Below are positions 35,781 to 47,873 of a DNA stretch of 64,000 bases, one piece after another (positions within the stretch are counted from its first letter, which is position 1; each line of letters opens with the position of its first letter). Under the pieces are notes generated by a model. The model was not told where the DNA came from and searched no databases. It was given only the letters and a program-made list of their open reading frames with translations. Source of the DNA: Datisca glomerata (lineage: Eukaryota > Streptophyta > Magnoliopsida > Cucurbitales > Datiscaceae); assembly GCA_003255025.1 (NCBI GenBank), contig QANY01000230.1, positions 1,498,863 to 1,562,862 on the forward strand, read 5' to 3'. The translations under genes and the position numbers were made by a program.

Positions 35781-37016
35781 TAAGGGTGTAATTGATTCAG
35801 TTCGATTCGGTTTAAGGGGTTTTTTCAAAAACTGAATCAAAACTGTGATTTTTATAATATCAAAATCGAACCAAACCGCCTAAAATACATAAATCAAACA
35901 GCCAAACCGGTTCGGTTCAACTCAGTTTTTACGATTTCCCCCTACCATAAAAAAATCCTCTCAATCCAAAAATAATTCTGCCAAAAATAAACCTCATAAA
36001 GAACATTCAAATCATCAACCCATATAAAAAACATATGATTTTACCAACATTGCAAATTCCTCAATCCAAAAACACTTCAAAAAAACCAAAACAGACTTCA
36101 AAGTTCAAAACATCAAATTTCAATCATCTCAAACCACTTTAGCAAGAACCAACCACAAACATAATATTGTCCAAAAGTTACATAAAATGAAAAATAATAA
36201 AACAACTAAAAAGTAGCTCCTTCGTAGTCACTCCTTTGCATCATCCTCCACTATTGCAAACTCCTTCGTCACCAACCCTAATCAGGTGGGGGAAAACGAA
36301 AGCTAAAACCAGAAAAAAACCAAACAGTGGGGGAATTGGGAATTATAACGAACTAAGTTTACCAAAACAGAAAAATATACTCAGAGTTCAATTGAAACAA
36401 TCTAGCTTGTGAAAGAAAGAATTCATATGGAATCTTAAATTACTCCATGTTACTGATTTCTTCCATCAAGGGATATAGTTATACTCGATACTATATTACG
36501 AAAACTATAAAATCCAAAATCTTGGTGCTGAATCTTAAATCAAAGAGCACCAAAATCATCGATCCACAACGTCATAAATTTAACAAACTGACAAAATAGT
36601 AAACAATTAGAGAGAAAGAGAGATACTAGTTACAGTCCGTCGAATGAGTTGTGAGCATTGAGCAGTCGAGCACGCCAAGCAACACAGGTCTTCGAGCACT
36701 GATCGCAGTCGCATGTCTTCGATTGCCAAATGGGGGTTAGGGTTTGTGGATTGTGAAATGACGGTGGGATGAGAATTGAGATAGGGTGAAGGAAATTAGG
36801 GTAAAATGAGACATACACACACACACACATGTGTGTGTGGTTTGGTTTGGTTCGGTGTGGTTTCTTCACATAAACTGTAAACCGAACCAAACTGCACTTA
36901 TTTTCAACTACTGCCACTGAACCAAACCGCCAGAAATGAAAAAACTGATCAAATCGCATCGGTTCAATTCTGTTCGATAAGTTTGAACGATGTTTTTGGT
37001 TTTACTTACACCCCTA
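35781..37016. mobile_element. Inner hAT-like element nested in the outer one
   Basis: Left end TAAGGGTGTAATTGATTCAG; right end, reverse-complemented, TAGGGGTGTAAGTAAAACC. Flanking 8-mers are GTTTAGTA (35773-35780) and GCTTAGTT (37017-37024), matching at 6 of 8. The subterminal 'tcggtttggttcgg' composition is shared with the outer element, so the two are probably related families. Confidence 0.5.
36815..36839. repeat. (AC)n-AT-(GT)n palindromic microsatellite
   Basis: An (AC)7 run is followed by AT and then (GT)4, giving a self-complementary dinucleotide tract. Confidence 0.9.
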
Positions 37017-37026
37017 GCTTAGTTTA

Positions 37027-37043
37027 TGTGTGTGTGTGTGTGT
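37027..37043. repeat. (TG)n microsatellite
   Basis: About eight TG units directly beside the right end of the inner hAT-like element. Confidence 0.9.
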
Positions 37044-37599
37044 TTGTATGATTGATTTTATTTTATTTATAATTCGGTTCGGTTCAAAATCACATATTTA
37101 TCGGGCCGAACCGAACTTACAGTTTGTCAAAAATGTGGAACCTAACCGAACCGAAGTAACTTATATAATCGATCGAACTAGCCATTTTCGGTTCGGTTCG
37201 GTAACAATTTTTTTACCCCTAAAGCACAACCAATTTATGGGGAAAATGTGAAAATAGATTTTGGAACTTAGGATTTTGAATAAGTAAATTCATCCATATA
37301 CGTAGGTTAGGGTTACCATTACACGGCAAATGAGAAACTTGACGCGTGCGACGTGCCGGTTGTGATTCTTCAGAGCGATGGCGGTGGGAATTGAAAAGAG
37401 AGAAAGTAAAAAACCAAAACTGAAATACATGTGCCATCCATGTGTCACTTACATGGTGTCTATATAAGCAATCTGGATGGAAAAATTAACGTAGTTTGAG
37501 GGAATAACTAAATAAAAATAAAATTTAATTTAATGGATGAATCTAGTCAAAATATATAAATGATTATTTTGGTACATAGAGTAAGCCAAATCTCTACTA

Positions 37600-38400
37600 A
37601 AGTGTGATGTTCTTGTCCAAGCAATCAAAATCCGTCTAGGGAATGGCCGAGATAGACCGCACATAATCCAGGGGAAAATTGTCAGCAACTTTGGAATCTT
37701 TCATCTCGAGTTTTCAATAAAATCTGACACACATAAATTTGACGAATTTGGCATCAAGTGGTAAGACTTAAAAGAGTTGGGTTTTGGAAACCACGCCTTT
37801 CCAGTTCCATTGCAAAAATGTTACGCTCGTTGCCCACTCGCCATTGAATACCAAGATCAATGACTAATCTACAGCAAGTAATGGCCTTCAAGCTGCTGAA
37901 GCAGTCTACTTGCAACACTTAACCCCTTGTGAGTTTTGGTTAAGAAAGAGCTTTCCAAGAGAGCCAACGCATTTTAGTCTCCGAATCATTGTAACCCCAT
38001 CAAAAGTCTGCTATAGATCTATCCCAAGTCTTTACAAGCACTCATTACAATCTTGGGCATATGCTTTTATAAGGATTCCATTCTCCCAAGTCCCAACCCA
38101 GAATTGCTTTCACGCCATTTCTGCAGCAACTTCTACGCCATGTCCTTTATCTTTAGTATATTATAATAAAAGAGTGAGTAAACAAACTTCAGCACACCAT
38201 TAGTTACAAAACACCCTTCCATTTGTTGATTTATCACATAGAGACTGGCTGACATGTACAATGGTGTTGGGTGTTTACGTAAACACATGCAATGATTTTA
38301 AGGGCGTTTTAGGTATTTCACCAGTTATTATTTTGACTTGTCTTGGAACCGTACAATTAAGGGATCTGATAGTAATTTCAACCATCTAAAGTGATGGCTT
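37600..38400. other. Unassigned DNA between the transposon nest and Copia-C
   Basis: Higher in complexity than its surroundings, with a 97-codon plus-strand frame (37910-38203) that resembles nothing I recognise. It may be old gene or element debris. Confidence 0.4.
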
Positions 38401-39310
38401 TGTTGGTGGAAATGGAACACGAATTATGCATAAACCAAAATTAATTTTAAAAACGATTACAACTAAAAATTCAAAGAGCGAACGATTACTACAAAAATAA
38501 ATGACAATGATTACAAAGAAATGAAAGGTGAACAATTACAGTGGAAAACAATAATGAAAAATAAAAAATCAGATTGAGAATTGCACGAATACAATGTCCT
38601 AATGACGGTATTTGCCCTTCACCCGGTGCTTGGAGACTATGACGAATGTCTCTGCATGATTCAACGATCTTAGACAGATAACTGCAATCAGTATCTGAGC
38701 CTCACATAGAACTCTTTGTATTTGATCTCTCTCAATTATGCACGAAAAATTGTGTATGCAGTAGGTGAAAGCAGTAGCAAAACGTTGGGCTTTTTTTATG
38801 TGCAACACATTGTATTTAAAACGAAAACAGCTTGGAGACCAAGCAATGCAGTTGAGCCAAAACATGTAGATAAGCTGTTGCACAATTTTGGGATAGTTGG
38901 AGATATGGAGATAATTGGTTTATCTTCAGTAGATAAAACACAACAACAGTTGGAGACATTTGCTTTGCTTTCACATATTCAAAGCACTAATCCTTCCTCT
39001 CTAAGAAATTAGTTGGAGACATTTGCTTTGCTTTTCATCCGGATTAGACCTGACCGAGCCGAGTCGAGCGGGTCGGTTAGATGAAGGGGGCATGTGTGGG
39101 GAGGACCATGTACCATATAAGTCTTACATTCCTCACAAAATGTGGGGTGCCCCTTGAGGCTAACCCCAAGGCAAGTGTGTTGGGTTTATAAACCCAACAC
39201 TTTGTCTTTGAGTTTTCGATGTGGGACTCAATCCCACAATTCCCACACACCACACACTTTCATTCACACACATTATTTCTCTTTGAATTTTCCACCATCT
39301 TTTCCAACAA
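38401..39310 (-). repeat. 3' LTR of Copia-C
   Basis: On the minus strand it would begin TGTTGGAAAAGATGG right after the purine tract TGTGGGGGGT (39311-39320) and end CCACCAACA at 38401, so it is TG...CA and about 910 bp. Its part from 38401 to 39108 is shared with the units at 44309-46148. The remaining 200 bases are shared with the 560-bp duplication. Confidence 0.7.
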
Positions 39311-40206
39311 CCCCCCACATAAATGAAATGTGTCCTAACTAGACAACAACATGAGAAAGAGATAGCAGATGAGATATGCATCAGGAGAGGTGTCTTTTGG
39401 ACTTGAACCTTCCGTATTGAGAATTCATCAGATTTATTCTGAAGAACAATGAACTACATACTTGAACTGAACTTCCTCTAAGATAAACCCAGATAACAAT
39501 TTCACACATATCTCCACTTAATACATCAGGGTTCATACATTTTTATTTATTTTGGTCATGTACAGATCCCGTGTTCGTGAGAGCATTAGAGAGGTTAAGC
39601 CATTGAGACCACTTATAGAAGCCACCCCACTTCTACTTTCATATAGGGAGTGTGTGTGGTGAGGACCATGTACCATCTAAATCCTTCATTCCCCATAAAA
39701 TGTGGGGGTTCCCCCGGGGCTAACCCCAAGGTAAGTGTGTTGGGTTTATAAACCCAACACGTTGCCTTTGAGTTTTCGATATGGGACTCAATCCCACAAT
39801 TCTCACATACCACACACTTTCATTCACACACATTATTTCTCTTTGAATTTTCCACCACCTTTTCTAAAAATCCCCTATATAAATGAAATGTGTCCTAACT
39901 AGACAACAATATGAGAAAGAGATAGCAGATGAGATATGCATTAGGAGATGTGCCTTTTGGACTCGAACTTTCCGTATTGAGAATTCATCAGATTTATTCT
40001 GAAGAACAGTGAACTACATTCTTGAACTGAACTTCTTCTGAGATAAACCGAAATAAAAATTTCACACATATATCCTCTTAATACATAAGTGTTCATAAGT
40101 TTTTGTTCATTTTGGTTCTGAACAGATCCCACATTTGGAGAGCTTTAGAGAGGTTATGCCATTGAGACCTCTCATAGAAGTGACACCACTTCTACTCTTA
40201 TATAGG
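39087..40206. repeat. Two-copy 560-bp tandem duplication
   Basis: Two direct copies (about 39087-39646 and 39647-40206) align along their full length; landmark sequences at 39103 and 39663, and at 39181 and 39741, are exactly 560 bases apart. Each copy holds 3' untranslated sequence, the purine tract and the first 200 or so bases of the LTR. A perfect 24-bp palindrome with half-site GTGTTGGGTTTA lies at 39177-39200 and again at 39737-39760. Confidence 0.9.
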
Positions 40207-40374
40207 TGACAAAGATTGAGAGTATTATGTCACTACTCCTCTTGCAAGCAAGACAACAATGTCATTAAATACTTACATATACCATTTTACGTCGATAGAC
40301 AACACATTATCTTTACATCATAAGAATAGTTTTGCTATTGAACTAGATCTTGGGATCTCCAGTCAACTAGGTTA

Positions 40375-43300
40375 GGTTACCACCTGAATGATTAATTGAA
40401 TAGGCTTTAGCCTCATTCCCCTCGATGTTTTCTTTATTAGTTCCTTTGACAAACCTTTTGTTAGAGGATCGGTAAGATTCTCCTTTGACCTTATAAAGTC
40501 TAAAGAAATCACCCCATTGGAGAGCAACTGCTTAATGATATTACGTCTCCATCTAATATGTTTAGACTTACCATTACGCATATTATTTTTTACTCTAAAG
40601 GTCGTAGCCATATTGTCACAATGGACACATATTGACGACATGGGTTTTGGCCACACTAGAATGTCTTCCAGGAAATTTCTAAACCATTCTGCTTCTTTGC
40701 AAGCCTTGTCCAAAGCTATGGATTCTGATTCAATAGTTGAACGAGCTATGTAGGTCTGCTTAGTAGACCTCCATGAGATAGCTCCACCACCTAGAGTAAA
40801 AATGTATCCACTAGTCAATTTAGTCTCTAAATTGTCAGAAATCCAGTTAGCATCACTAAATCCTTCTATCACAGGTGGGTAGTTTGAGTAGTGCAATCCG
40901 TAGTTCATAGTGAACTTCAAGTACCTTAGTACTCTAACCAATGCATCCAGTGATTACACCCATGATTACTTGTATATCTTGCAAGTCTTTCTACCGAATA
41001 GGTTATATCAGGCCTAGTGAAATTAATGATATTCATTAGCCTACTAATTGCTTGTATGTACTCCAATTGAGATACTCTAACTCCATTATTTTTCATTAAC
41101 TTACAGTTTAGATCAAAATGAGTTACTACTAGTTTACTTTCAAATTGTCCAAACCTCTTTAGGATCTTTTCTACATAATGAGATTGAGTAAGGATATATT
41201 CATCTTTAGTTCACTTTACTTGAATTTCAAAAATGACATCTGCTAAACCTAACTCTTTCATGTCAAAATTGGAACTCAACATCTTCTTTGTAGAAGATAT
41301 TATATCCTTATGCATTCCAAATATGAGTATGCCATCTACATATAAGCATACTATGACAAATTGATCACTAGTACCCTTAACATAGACACATTTATCACAT
41401 TCATTTATCTTAATGACATTAGATAACATAGTGTGATCAAACTTCTCATGCCATTACTTTGGCACTTGTTTTAATCCATAAAGGGATTTAACAAGTTTAC
41501 AGACCTTTCACTCTTGTCCTTTGACCACGAAACCTTCAGGTTGCTCCATATAGATTTCTTCGTTCAATACTCCATTTAAGAAAGCAGTCTTTACATCCAT
41601 TTGGTGAATTTCCAAATTATGTATAGCAACAAGTGCAATCGACATTCTAAGGGATGTGATTCTAATAACGGGAGAATAGGTATCAAAAAAATCTATACCT
41701 TCCTTTTGTCGGTATCCCTTAGCTACAAACCGAGTTTTGTACTTTTCAATAGTAACATCATCTCTTAACTTTCTTTTGAAGATCCATTTACAACCTATTG
41801 GTTTATTCCCAGGAGGGAGATTAACCAACATTCATGTGTTGTTTTGCATAATAGAATCTATCCATTATCACTGCTTCCTTCCAAAGGGGATCATCAGGGT
41901 TGGACATCGCCTCCTTATAAGTTTGAGGTTCGTCTTTCGTCAAGTATGATAGAAAATTTAGACCAAATGAGGTACTTGTTTTTGCTCGTTCACTTCTTCC
42001 AGGCTCAGGTTTAGATTCTACATCAATCTGAGCTCTAAAAGAACTTTCTTCTAAATCTCGTTTGGTAGTTTGACTATATCTTCTTTCCTTAAAATGAAAC
42101 ACATTCTCAAAGAATTTAGCATTAACAGACTCCATTATAGTATTTGTACTTAAATAATTTTTTTTATCTAATCACCAAAAATCTGTATGCAACATTGTTA
42201 CATGCATATTCAATGAAAACACAGTCAACATTTCTTAGGTCCAAGCTTGACTCTCTTTGGCAATGGTACTTGTACCTTTGCAAGACACCACCACACTTTT
42301 AGGATTTTATAGGAAGGCAACTTCCCTTTCCACACTTCATAAGGAGGTTTGTTAGTCTTCTTATGTGTAATCATGATGATGTTAGCCGTAAGCAAGACCT
42401 CCCCCCATAAATTATGGGGTAGTCTAGATCTATTTAACATACAGTTCACCATATCTTTCAGAGTTCTATTTTTCCTTCCAGCCACCCCATTCTGTTGATG
42501 TGTGTAAGGTGTAGTAGTCTGATGCACTATTCCATGTTGAGCACATAATTCAAATAGCATCGTGGAGTCGTATTCTCCACCTCGATCAGGATCTAAGCAC
42601 CTTGATCTTTTTATCAAGCTGATTTTCAACTTCAGACTCAGATGTCTTAAACATATCCAAAGTCTCGTCTTTTGAATGAAGCAAATATATATAGAAATAT
42701 TTACTGAAATCATCAATACACATAACAAAATATTTTCTACCTTAAGTACTTGGTTTTAATTTCAAATTACATAAATCGCTATGTTTCAAATCAAGTAATT
42801 TATTTGTTCTTTTTACAAATTTAAACGATTTACTTGTAAATTTAGATTCCATGCAAAATTCACGTTTATTTCCTTTTTCTAAGTTAAATCTAGGCAGAAA
42901 TTCTAAATTAATCAGTTGTTGCATGGATAAAAAATTAACATGTCATAGTCTAGCATGTCAAATATCAGACAACTCAACGATATAAATGGAAGATGCAAAA
43001 TTTTCATTAATAACACATAAATTATAGCATACACATTAAGCTTAAAGAGAGCATCAAAACCATAACCCTTCAAACAAACATCGTTCCTTTAGTCAGAATA
43101 AACTTGCCAGCATCAAACACAAGTTTAAATCCACTATTACATAAAAGAGATCCTGAAACCAAATTTCTACAAATTTCAGGCACTTGGAGAACATCGAGGA
43201 GAGTGAGTTATTTCCTGGAGGTGAAATTTAGCATAACCTTTCCTTTTCCCTTTACAGCAGCCTTTGAGGTGTCCCCCATATAGAGAACTTCACCATTTTC

Positions 43301-44290
43301 AACCTTTTTATAGGTTGAAAAAACAGTACGGTCACTACATACATGCTTCGTCACACCCGTGTTGACCCACCAATCCTAGGTGTCAATAACCATTTATATC
43401 TAAGAAACCATAGCATAGAGATCGTCAATCTCTATCATATTTACATGGTTCCCTTGTTGTTGTTCCCGGGGTGGTTATCGTTGCTCTGGTTCTTTTGGTG
43501 ACGATAATCATTTGTTCTGTGTCTGGCTTTACCGCACACACAACAACTGCCCTTAATGTGTTTTTTAGAATTACCTTTTTGGGCACTGCTCAACGATGTC
43601 TTCCTTTTCTTACTCGGCTGGTTGGATTTTTCACCTTCTACCACGTTCATTTCCATCCCATAGGTCACCCACACCAACTTCTTGTTGTTCTTGCGATTAT
43701 CTTCCTTAATCCTTAGCCTCACAACCAGGTCCTCCATACTCAACTCCTTACACTTGTGTTTAAGATAGCTTTTGAATTCCTTTCATGATGGCGGAAGCTT
43801 CTCGATAATTGCAGCGACTTGAAATGACTCGTTAATGATCATTCCTTCGGTCTTCAAATTGTTGATTATAATTTACAGCTCCTCCACTTGATTTATGATA
43901 TTGTTCTCGTCGTCCATTTCATACTTTAGAAACTTCCCAAAGATGAACTTCTTCGTCCTAGCATCCTCGGTTTTGTATTTCTTCTCAAAGGCTTACCATA
44001 ATTCGTTCGTAGTCTTTAACGGTGAATAAACGTTATAGATAGTGTTTACTAGACTGTTATGGATATAATTTTGGCAGAGGAAATCTGAGTGGGTCCATGC
44101 TTCCTTTATAGACTCGTTCTCCTTGGTTTGTTTCTCATTCGTTGTGACAGGGCAGTCCTCCTTCAGCAAATGTGCAGGTTAAGGGTGGTGAGATAAAATA
44201 CCATCTTTTATTGCTAGTGCTTAAAATCTTCACCTTTGAATTTTTTGGCTTCTTAGCATGCACGGTTTTCATTGCAGTAGTTGGTTCTAT
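40375..44290 (-). pseudogene. Copia-C gag-pol polyprotein, broken
   Basis: Gag begins near 44290, where the expected start ATG reads ATA; sister units at 45065-45067 and 45771-45773 keep ATG. Gag continues through 44130-43740 (for example LPPSxKEFKSYLKHK and SMEDLVVRLRI) to a damaged zinc knuckle (CCVCGKARHRTNDY near 43530). Integrase has RGGEYDSTMLF near 42580 with D kept (DPDRGGEY) but QNGVAGRKN near 42480, so the catalytic E is G. Reverse transcriptase has GCKWIFKRKLRDD near 41790 and QMDVKTAFLNGVL near 41580. The active site reads YVDG instead of YVDD near 41335. RNase H runs 40941-40375 ([17 protein letters not shown]). Many stops and frame changes make it non-functional. Confidence 0.85.
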
Positions 44291-44308
44291 CGTTACTTTC
44301 TTTAGTTT

Positions 44309-45034
44309 TTTTGGTGGAAATGGAGCACAAATTTTGCATAAACCAAAATTAATACTAAGAATGATTACAACTAAAAATTCAAAGAGCGAACGATTACAAA
44401 AGAAATAAACGACAATGATTAGAAACAAAATGAAGGACAAATGATTACAACAGAAATAACAATAACGAAAAAAGGAAACTAGATCGATGATGCATGAATA
44501 CAATGTCCTAAAGACAATATTAAACTTCCACTCGGTGCTTGGAGATTATGATGAATGTCTCTGCATGTTTCAATGATCTTCGGTTGAGAACAACAACCCA
44601 ATATCTCAGCCTCTCATAGAACTCTTTGTATTTTATTCCTCTCAATTATGCACAAAAAATTATGCATACAGTAGGTGAAAGAAGTAGCAAAACATGAGTT
44701 TTTTCTCTGTGCAACACACTGTATTTAAAATGAAAATAGCTTGGAGACCAAGCAATGAAGTTGAGCCAAAAAACTTGTAGAAAAGCAGTTACATTATATT
44801 TGGTTTATCATATGCAGAAAAAATAGAGTAAGAGTTGGAGATATTTTGCTTTTCTTTGACAGATTCAAAGCACTAAGCCTTCCTCTTCAAGAAATTAATA
44901 AGCAAAATATCTATAAAAAATTAATTTTTCATCCGGATCGGACCAAACCGAACCGAGCTAGGCCATGCCATGACATGTCGGCAGGTCGGATGACGATGAC
45001 GACGTGCTTGTGTGTGTGGGGGGGGGGATGACCA
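44309..45034 (-). repeat. LTR-derived unit R2 (next to gag)
   Basis: A 726-bp copy of the LTR from TGGTCATCC to the CCACC end. It contains 'gagtctccaagcac' and 'attgagaggaataaaatacaaagag' blocks shared with 38401-39108. A nine-or-more G run lies near 45019-45027. Confidence 0.8.
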
Positions 45035-45084
45035 TGTGCTGGTTTTCATTACAACACTTGGCTCCATCGTTACTGTCTTTAGTT

Positions 45085-45746
45085 TGTTGGTGGGAATGAA
45101 ACACGAATTTTGCATAAAACAAAATTAATGCTAAGAATGATTACAACTGAAAATTCAAAGAGTGAACGATTACAATAAAAATAAATGACACTGATTACAA
45201 AAAAATGAGTGATGAACGATTATAACGGAAATAACAGTAACAAAAAAATGAAACAGGTTCGAGGATTGCACGGATTCAATGTCCTAAAGATAGCATTGGC
45301 CCTCCACCCAGTGCTTGGAGACTATGACAGATATCTCTGTAGGATTCAACGACCTTAGACTAAGAACATCAACCCAGTATCTCAGCCTGTACAAGAACTC
45401 TTTGTATTTTATCTCTCTCAATTATGCACAAAAAATTATGTATGCAGTAAGAAAAAGTAGTAGCAGAACATTGAGACTTTTCTCTGTACAACACACTGTA
45501 TTTAAAATGAAAACATCTTGGAGACCAAGCAATGCAGTTGAGCCAAAATGTGTAGATAAGTTGTTGCATGATATTTTCTTCGCTTTGACAGATTCAAGGC
45601 ACTAAGCCTTCCTCTTCAAGAAATTAGTTAAGAGAAATTTCAGTAAAAAAATAATCTTTAATCCGGATATGGCCGAACCGAGCTAGGTCAGGCCGTGTCG
45701 GCCGGTCAAATAGCGACGGCGGTGTGTTTATGTGTGGGGAGGACCA
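45085..45746 (-). repeat. LTR-derived unit R3
   Basis: A 662-bp copy running TGGTCCTCCCC...CCACCAACA on the minus strand. It is separated from R2 by 50 bases (45035-45084) that contain the gag leader and a gag start ATG (AACGATGGAGCCAA). Confidence 0.85.
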
Positions 45747-45790
45747 TGTTTTCATTGCAGCGGTTGGCTCCATCGTTAATTTGTTTATTT

Positions 45791-46148
45791 TGTTGCTGGA
45801 AATGGAGCATGAATTTTGAATAAACCAAAATTAGTACTAAGAACGATTACAATTGAAAATTCAGAGAGCGAACGATTACAAAGAAATGAATGGCGAACGA
45901 TTACAACAAAAGGAACAATTATGAAAATATTAAACCATTTGCTTGGAGTCTATGATGAATGTCTCTACATGATTCAACGATCTCAGACTGAGAACATCAA
46001 CCTAGTATCTCAGTCTATCACAGAACTCTTTGCATTTTATCCTATCAATTATGCATGAAATATTGTGTATCATGTAGGTGAAAGCAGTAGCAAAACGTCA
46101 GGAGTTTTTCTCTATGCAACACACTGCATTTAAAATGAAAGCTTGGAG
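45791..46148 (-). repeat. LTR-derived unit R4, truncated
   Basis: A 358-bp copy lacking its upstream half, with an internal deletion of about 60 bases. It is separated from R3 by 44 bases that again carry the leader and the gag start ATG at 45771-45773. Confidence 0.8.
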
Positions 46149-47868
46149 CTGAATGCATCATGCCTCTCAAATCCCACAGTATTGTAGCATGTGGAGATGT
46201 ATGAGTAGATTTGTTTAAGGTTTTAGGTGTTTAAGAACTTTGTTCCTTGATTTTCAATTATATGGATGTTTGCGCTTGTGGACAAACTATAGACGGAATG
46301 ATCATTCTTGTGGCTCTTTTTGGTACTCCAAATCAGATCCCACAAGAGAAGGGCATGAGTAGTTGTACATTTCTTGGATTTTCTAGATTTGATATCTTTC
46401 ATTTCTTATCTCATACGGGTCTAGACTCTAGATGTGGGGCATGGATGGGATGTATGCATTCAGCTCTTTTGAGGTTTCTTTTAGATTTTCCCATTTTCTT
46501 AAGGGGTCATTTAATACAGATTACATTAGAATGCTGGAAAAACTAAGTTGCTGAGTAAGTTTAAGTGGTAAAGTTAGATGACAAGATATTAAGATTACCA
46601 TGTTTGACAACCCATGATTAAGTGAAAAAGTTGCTGGAAAAGTATGATTCCCTTATTTGATATGTAGGAAACTTGGGTAAAGTTGTTGGGAAAGCTTGAT
46701 AAAGTTATTAGAGAGTGTAATAAAAATATTGATTATCTATAGTTTCTTTTTTTTATCAAGCTTTAATTTCTTGTCAATGATTATTTATAGCTTCTAATAT
46801 ACACAATAAAATTATTTTATGCATGAATTAATTAACTATTTTATTAACTCATCAATAAAATTAAAACAACTATTTTTCTCTTACTATGATAAAACAAATA
46901 ATTTTTTTACTTACACTGTACAAATAAATTCAATGACAAATTGTTCAAAATTGCGTAGCAAAATTGTATACAGGTTCTATTGGCAACTGCTAAAAAATCT
47001 TAACAGTTCTAGTCGTATTTGATTAAATTTTCTCCGGTATCACAAATTAGTTATCATATAATTTTTCTTTTTTATAAAAAATAAATCTGATATATATAAT
47101 CGTCATTCATATTAATACATTAAAATATTTAATAATACATAGCAGTTCTGTTACATGTACATTTCTTCAGTAGATATATGTACCATGGTTATTAATATCA
47201 TTCCGCTCCGGTTAGAACGGGTAAAATATTTTAGTTCTGCACATGAACAAAATAGAGTAGAGTTGCAATTTTTTGTCATATTTCGGTTAAATACAATCGT
47301 TTAAATTTGATATTATTAACATGTATTCTAATCGTTTAAATTTATATTATGTATATATGAAGAATTTATCTATCTTAAATTCAAATTTAATATTTTATTT
47401 TATTCATTCTAATTAACGTGCACCTCCTAATCTCACGAGACGACCTGGAGACAAGTTGGCTGATGGGTCCGGTCCTTCAGGACATGAGCCGAATAGGACA
47501 AACAAATCTCAAAATTTGGTATCAGGACCGTTTAGATTCCACCATGACTTGAACATGATCCGATGGGATTCTAGGATTGGGATATTTTACAACACTTTTT
47601 TGAGACTTTGGTCTTAAAGAAAATAAATATAAAAAATCAAGTAGGAATAATTGAAATAAATAATGATATTTTGATGAGGATTTGGAAAAGTAAAAGTTAT
47701 TTTGAAAAATGTGTAAATGTGTGTTGTAAGATGAAAAAGTTATTTGATAAAGTGAATTTTTGTGGGAAAGTAGTAGAAAAGTAATGTGTGATTGTTATTT
47801 TACTAGACTAAATAACTTTACCATGACAAATAAGAATACTTATAACAAACATGAGAAAGTGCTGTAAA
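46149..47868. other. AT-rich intergenic DNA
   Basis: No gene, RNA or clear element end was recognised. Long A/T stretches and short unassigned frames only. The Gypsy element was inserted into this DNA at 47869. Confidence 0.5.
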
Positions 47869-47873
47869 ATAAG
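47869..47873. repeat. Target duplication, left copy
   Basis: ATAAG directly before the Gypsy element. The identical ATAAG follows its right end at 60152-60156. Confidence 0.85.

Larger units (their letters stand above)
34888..37221. mobile_element. Outer hAT-like non-autonomous element
   Basis: Ends are TAGGGGTGTAATCATTCGG on the left and, reverse-complemented, TAGGGGTAAAAAAATTG on the right. Flanking 8-mers are AAGCACAC (34880-34887) and AAGCACAA (37222-37229), matching at 7 of 8 positions. An 8-bp duplication with short TA/CA-GGGG termini is the hAT pattern. The sequence just inside is rich in CGGTTCGGTT-type motifs. No transposase was seen. Confidence 0.65.
30050..37590. mobile_element. 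Outer inverted-repeat element enclosing a transposon nest
   Basis: The left flank (about 30050-30215) and the reverse complement of the right flank (about 37425-37590) align over about 150 bases. They share a pattern of ACTAAAATAAT, ATTTTGACGAAATTTATCCA, and ACATAGACACTATGTAGACGACATGTG against ATATAGACACCATGTAAGTGACACATGG. I judge identity at roughly two thirds. This suggests an old element, perhaps MULE-like, 7.5 kb long only because other elements jumped in. No transposase was recognised. Exact ends and target duplication are unresolved. Confidence 0.45.
38401..46148 (-). mobile_element. Copia-C, rearranged LTR retrotransposon
   Basis: A minus-strand Copia element whose internal region spans about 40206-44308. 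Its low-coordinate side carries the 3' LTR plus a tandem duplication. Its high-coordinate side carries three head-to-tail LTR-derived units instead of one 5' LTR. The junction between the first 5' unit and gag lacks the expected TGGTATCAGAGC primer-binding site, so the leader has been deleted or rearranged. gag-pol is full of stops. Confidence 0.8.

Noticed and set aside
37910..38203. 97-codon plus-strand frame
   Set aside because: No recognisable domain, no splice or promoter context, composition like its surroundings.
46247..46546. 99-codon plus-strand frame
   Set aside because: No family likeness and no supporting context in AT-rich DNA.
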